Part shown: positions 6,152 to 7,753 of the stretch, in pieces | Layout: the number at the start of each line of letters is the position of its first letter | How positions within the stretch are numbered: position 1 is the first letter of the stretch | Assembly (NCBI GenBank): GCA_934718145.1 | Contig: CAKUZC010000040.1 | Location: forward strand, 1 to 7,753 | DNA from: an uncultured Eubacteriales bacterium | GTDB taxonomy: Bacteria > Bacillota > Clostridia > Oscillospirales > Acutalibacteraceae | DNA: 7,753 nt | Reading direction: 5' to 3' | The notes under the pieces: model-generated | What the model saw: only the letters and a program-made list of their open reading frames with translations | Databases searched by the model: none | What the model was told of the DNA's origin: nothing | Position numbers and translations under genes: made by a program

Positions 6152-6167
6152 TTCTGTTTTCGCTATT
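6152..6167 (-). repeat. Right arm of 16-bp inverted repeat around the paralog pair
   Basis: TTCTGTTTTCGCTATT is the exact reverse complement of 5304-5319. It lies 25 bases after the second paralog's stop and eight bases before the terminator stem. With its partner it brackets both genes. No target-site duplication is evident outside the arms and no recombinase or transposase lies between them. Confidence 0.9.
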
Positions 6168-6175
6168 TTAAATTT

Positions 6176-6210
6176 TTGCATGCAGGTATATGTTCTGTGT
6201 GCAATTTTTT
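6176..6210 (+). terminator. Intrinsic terminator of the two-paralog unit
   Basis: TTGCATGCAGG (6176-6186) pairs with TCTGTGTGCAA (6194-6204) through eight Watson-Crick and three G-U pairs around a seven-base loop, followed by six T residues (6205-6210). The wobble pairs mean it works as RNA on the + strand only. It ends four bases before the smpB -35 box. Confidence 0.75.
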
Positions 6211-6214
6211 GTTG

Positions 6215-6243
6215 TTGACTTATTCGGTTATTTGTGTTAAAAT
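6215..6243 (+). promoter_or_regulatory. Promoter of smpB
   Basis: TTGACT (6215-6220) and TAAAAT (6238-6243) are 17 bp apart, and TGT just before the -10 box forms an extended -10 element. Transcription would start near 6250, leaving a leader of about 15 bases that is nearly all Shine-Dalgarno sequence (AGGAGGTGA, 6253-6261). Confidence 0.8.
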
Positions 6244-6264
6244 TAAGCACGTAGGAGGTGAAAT

Positions 6265-6732
6265 ATGAGTGGGGTATCAATAAAAAATATAGCTAAGAAC
6301 AAGAAAGCTTCTCATGATTATTTTATAATCGAAAGTATAGAAGCGGGCATTGAGTTGAAAGGAACGGAAGTTAAGTCAATCCGGAAAAATAGTGTCAATC
6401 TAAAAGATTCTTGGTGTTCTGTGGTTGATGGTGAGCTTTTTGCAAACGGAATTCATATAGGAGCATATGAACAGGGTAATATTTTCAATGTGGATTCTCG
6501 CAGAGTTAGGAAACTTTTGGTTCATAAGCGAGAAATATCAAAGCTTTATGGCCAGACTAAACAAAAAGGCTATTCTATAATACCTATTTCCTTGTATTTT
6601 AAAGGTTCAAGAGTTAAGATTCAAATAGGTCTTTGTAAAGGTAAAAAGCTTTATGATAAGCGAGAAGATTTAGCTCGAAAATCTGCACAACGTGATATGG
6701 AACGAGCTTTCAAGGAAAAAAATCATTTTTAG
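6265..6732 (+). CDS. smpB: SsrA-binding protein SmpB
   Basis: SmpB binds the tRNA-like part of tmRNA, stands in for the missing anticodon arm in the ribosomal A site and is essential for trans-translation. The 155-aa length is typical. Family landmarks are present in order: A-x-H-D-Y-F-I near 15-21, [12 protein letters not shown] (27-38), S-V-N-L-K-D-S, Y-E-Q-G-N (68-72), [10 protein letters not shown] (82-91), L-Y-F-K-G-S-R-V-K, and the C-terminal G-K-K-L-Y-D-K-R followed by a basic helix that enters the mRNA channel. The ATG is preceded by a near-perfect AGGAGGTGA six bases away. It has its own promoter, directly after the terminator of the upstream cassette. Its RNA partner ssrA lies about 520 bases downstream on the same strand, with one gene between. 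Confidence 0.97.
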   Translation: MSGVSIKNIAKNKKASHDYFIIESIEAGIELKGTEVKSIRKNSVNLKDSWCSVVDGELFANGIHIGAYEQGNIFNVDSRRVRKLLVHKREISKLYGQTKQKGYSIIPISLYFKGSRVKIQIGLCKGKKLYDKREDLARKSAQRDMERAFKEKNHF

Positions 6733-6753
6733 AATTGAAAAGGAATATTTGCC

Positions 6754-7251
6754 ATGGTATTTAGATGTGAATTTCCGTGTTCAGCAAAGAAAGATTTTAG
6801 TTTTCTGGATATCAATGAAAATTTGGTTTATGAAGTTGAAAGTGTTCGCAAAATCGGAAAAAATTCCATATTATACTTGAAAGATAGTAGTGGTGACTTT
6901 TTATACTGGATGATGAAGAAATCCAAAATATTTCATAGTGAGTATATAATTGATGATTTTGTAAGCGGAAAGCCTACATATGCTTACTGTAGAGGGAAGA
7001 GAATTTATATTTTTCTTGATGGAAGTTCGTCTTTTCTTGTTTTGGTAAGACATATAATCAGAAAAGATTTTGAAATTTATTTGGATAATAAGTTGATTCT
7101 CAGTGCTTACTCAGATGGATTTTTTTCTATGAAGTATACACTGAATATTGAAGACGAAAACTATACTGAGTTGTGTTTATGTCTCGTTGCTATATTGTAT
7201 GATATTGTGAGTAGAGATTTTAAAAAATTTGGAATTTTAAATAGATTTTAG
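6754..7251 (+). CDS. Predicted tubby/LURP-one-like (LOR) barrel protein
   Basis: This 165-aa protein has no signal peptide or clear membrane helix. It shows a regular run of short beta-strands separated by turns: F-S-F-L-D-I-N-E-N-L-V-Y-E-V-E-S (15-30), N-S-I-L-Y-L-K-D-S-S-G-D-F-L-Y-W (37-52), S-E-Y-I-I-D-D, R-I-Y-I-F-L-D-G, D-F-E-I-Y-L-D-N-K-L-I-L, F-S-M-K-Y-T-L-N-I, and then a hydrophobic C-terminal helix beginning Y-T-E-L-C-L-C-L-V-A-I-L-Y-D (137-150). Strand pairs with an acidic turn and a closing hydrophobic helix are the layout of the LURP-one-related/tubby-like fold, bacterial members of which have no settled function. The call rests on pattern alone, so treat the protein as otherwise uncharacterised. 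The ATG has AAGGA ten bases upstream. It starts 21 bases after smpB and ends four bases before ssrA, so the three may be co-transcribed. Confidence 0.6.
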   Translation: MVFRCEFPCSAKKDFSFLDINENLVYEVESVRKIGKNSILYLKDSSGDFLYWMMKKSKIFHSEYIIDDFVSGKPTYAYCRGKRIYIFLDGSSSFLVLVRHIIRKDFEIYLDNKLILSAYSDGFFSMKYTLNIEDENYTELCLCLVAILYDIVSRDFKKFGILNRF

Positions 7252-7255
7252 ATAT

Positions 7256-7669
7256 GGGGGCGTAATGGTTTCGACGGGAAGTATGAGTTTAAGTAAGCGA
7301 GTAGCAAGGCGGAACTGCTTTAAAAGTCGCATTTTTCAATTAAATGGAAAAACAACTTATGGCGATAAGCCAAACAACAGCGAAAGCAATGTAATTCATG
7401 CTAATTTTGGAGGAGTTGCAGTAGCTGCTTAATAAGCCTTAATAACTAGGCGACATCTTTTTTCGGAGTACCGCGACCGATTTAAGGTGACTAATTTGCG
7501 GTGAACGTGAACTGAAAATTTTCTCGGTTTTAGTCATGAATTAGAGGATACTGTATTGTTGAGGTTTCCGTTGGACTCTCGATGCAGGAAATTTAATCAA
7601 CGGATACACTCGTAGAAAGCTTAGGTAAATGCTTTTCGGACAGGGGTTCAACTCCCCTCGCCTCCACCA
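7256..7669 (+). ncRNA. ssrA: Transfer-messenger RNA (tmRNA)
   Basis: The 5' end GGGGGCG (7256-7262) pairs with CGCCTCC (7660-7666) to form the acceptor stem, including the G3-U wobble that marks alanine tRNAs; the encoded CCA is 7667-7669. The D-like region GGTTTCGACGGG and a T arm AGGGG-TTCAACT-CCCCT (7643-7659) match tmRNAs. The tag frame ends in ...GVAVAA followed by TAA TAA at 7430-7435. The resume codon cannot be fixed by eye; GGC at 7361 is a good candidate because B. subtilis and S. aureus tags also begin with Gly, and would give a 23-codon tag beginning G-D-K-P-N-N. The RNA charges with alanine, rescues stalled ribosomes with SmpB and marks the product for proteolysis. At about 414 nt it is on the long side. 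A weak promoter (TTTAAA, 7219; TAGATT, 7242) may exist; otherwise it is read from the smpB promoter and processed. Confidence 0.96.
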
Positions 7670-7707
7670 TACCAATACCTCGATTTAGATACAATGTAGT
7701 TTTTATG

Positions 7708-7751
7708 TAACGATTACTTCTTTAATTTTGGGAATAATCGTTAATTTTTTT
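7708..7751 (+). terminator. Intrinsic terminator after ssrA
   Basis: TAACGATTA (7708-7716) pairs with TAATCGTTA (7735-7743), with further pairs of TTC and GAA inside the loop after one bulged base, followed by a T7 run (7745-7751). It starts about 40 bases after the mature tmRNA end, so the 3' trailer must be trimmed to expose CCA. Confidence 0.85.
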
Positions 7752-7753
7752 GT

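Noticed and set aside
5304..6167. CRISPR or transposon interpretation of the repeats
   Set aside because: There are only two repeat arms in inverted orientation, no spacer array, no transposase and no evident target-site duplication; mobility remains only one of several readings.
6017..6280. Minus-strand frame across the end of the second paralog and the smpB promoter
   Set aside because: It covers a terminator and a strong promoter on the + strand and has no ribosome binding site or recognisable product.
6692..6880. Short + strand frame overlapping the end of smpB and the start of the next gene
   Set aside because: It is out of frame with two better supported genes and lacks its own Shine-Dalgarno sequence.
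7219..7247. Possible ssrA promoter, TTTAAA then 17 bp then TAGATT
   Set aside because: Both boxes match only four of six consensus bases in very AT-rich sequence, so it is kept as a remark in the tmRNA entry and not called as a feature.
1..7251. None of the nine protein genes ends in TGA, hinting at UGA reassignment
   Set aside because: Conserved genes (Clp, NrdR, SmpB, PgsA) are full length under the standard code and tryptophan is TGG; nine genes in AT-rich DNA is too few to make the absence of TGA stops meaningful.

Overview
The window is AT-rich DNA with strong AGGAGG-type ribosome binding sites, TTGACA/TATAAT-type promoters, TTG and GTG starts, and a gene set (CvpA family, pgsA, a zinc-finger Clp ATPase, nrdR, smpB, ssrA) that points to a low-GC Firmicute, most likely a member of the Clostridia. 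This is inferred from composition and protein families; the species cannot be named. All genes lie on the + strand and use the standard code.

Region 1 (1-4071) is a housekeeping block: the 3' part of a CvpA-family membrane protein, phosphatidylglycerophosphate synthase (pgsA), a ClpE/ClpC-like AAA+ unfoldase with an N-terminal zinc finger, and the ribonucleotide reductase repressor nrdR. Gaps are short and no internal terminator is visible, so it can be read as one operon or two.

Region 2 (about 4079-6210) looks like an accessory insert between housekeeping genes. First comes a monocistronic unit for an exported, glycine-rich, probably beta-helical protein, with a near-consensus sigma-A promoter (4079-4107) and an intrinsic terminator (5152-5175). 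Next comes a two-gene unit encoding a pair of divergent tandem paralogs of unknown function (119 and 133 aa). Its promoter has perfect -35 and -10 hexamers only 14 bp apart, and the spacer consists mostly of a (TA)8 run, the architecture of a slippage-driven phase-variable promoter. A perfect 16-bp inverted repeat (5304-5319 and 6152-6167) sits at the predicted 5' end and near the 3' end of this transcript, just before an intrinsic terminator (6176-6210). This cassette is the most unusual thing in the window.

Region 3 (6215-7751) is a trans-translation module: smpB with its own promoter, a gene for a predicted tubby/LURP-one-like barrel protein, and ssrA (tmRNA, about 414 nt), closed by an intrinsic terminator. 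SmpB and tmRNA act together to rescue stalled ribosomes and tag the incomplete peptide; Clp ATPases of the kind encoded in region 1 can, with ClpP, degrade tagged proteins.

There is no gene-free stretch longer than 300 bases. The longest gap (5144-5340) holds the first unit's terminator, an AT-rich palindrome, the (TA)8 promoter and one arm of the inverted repeat.
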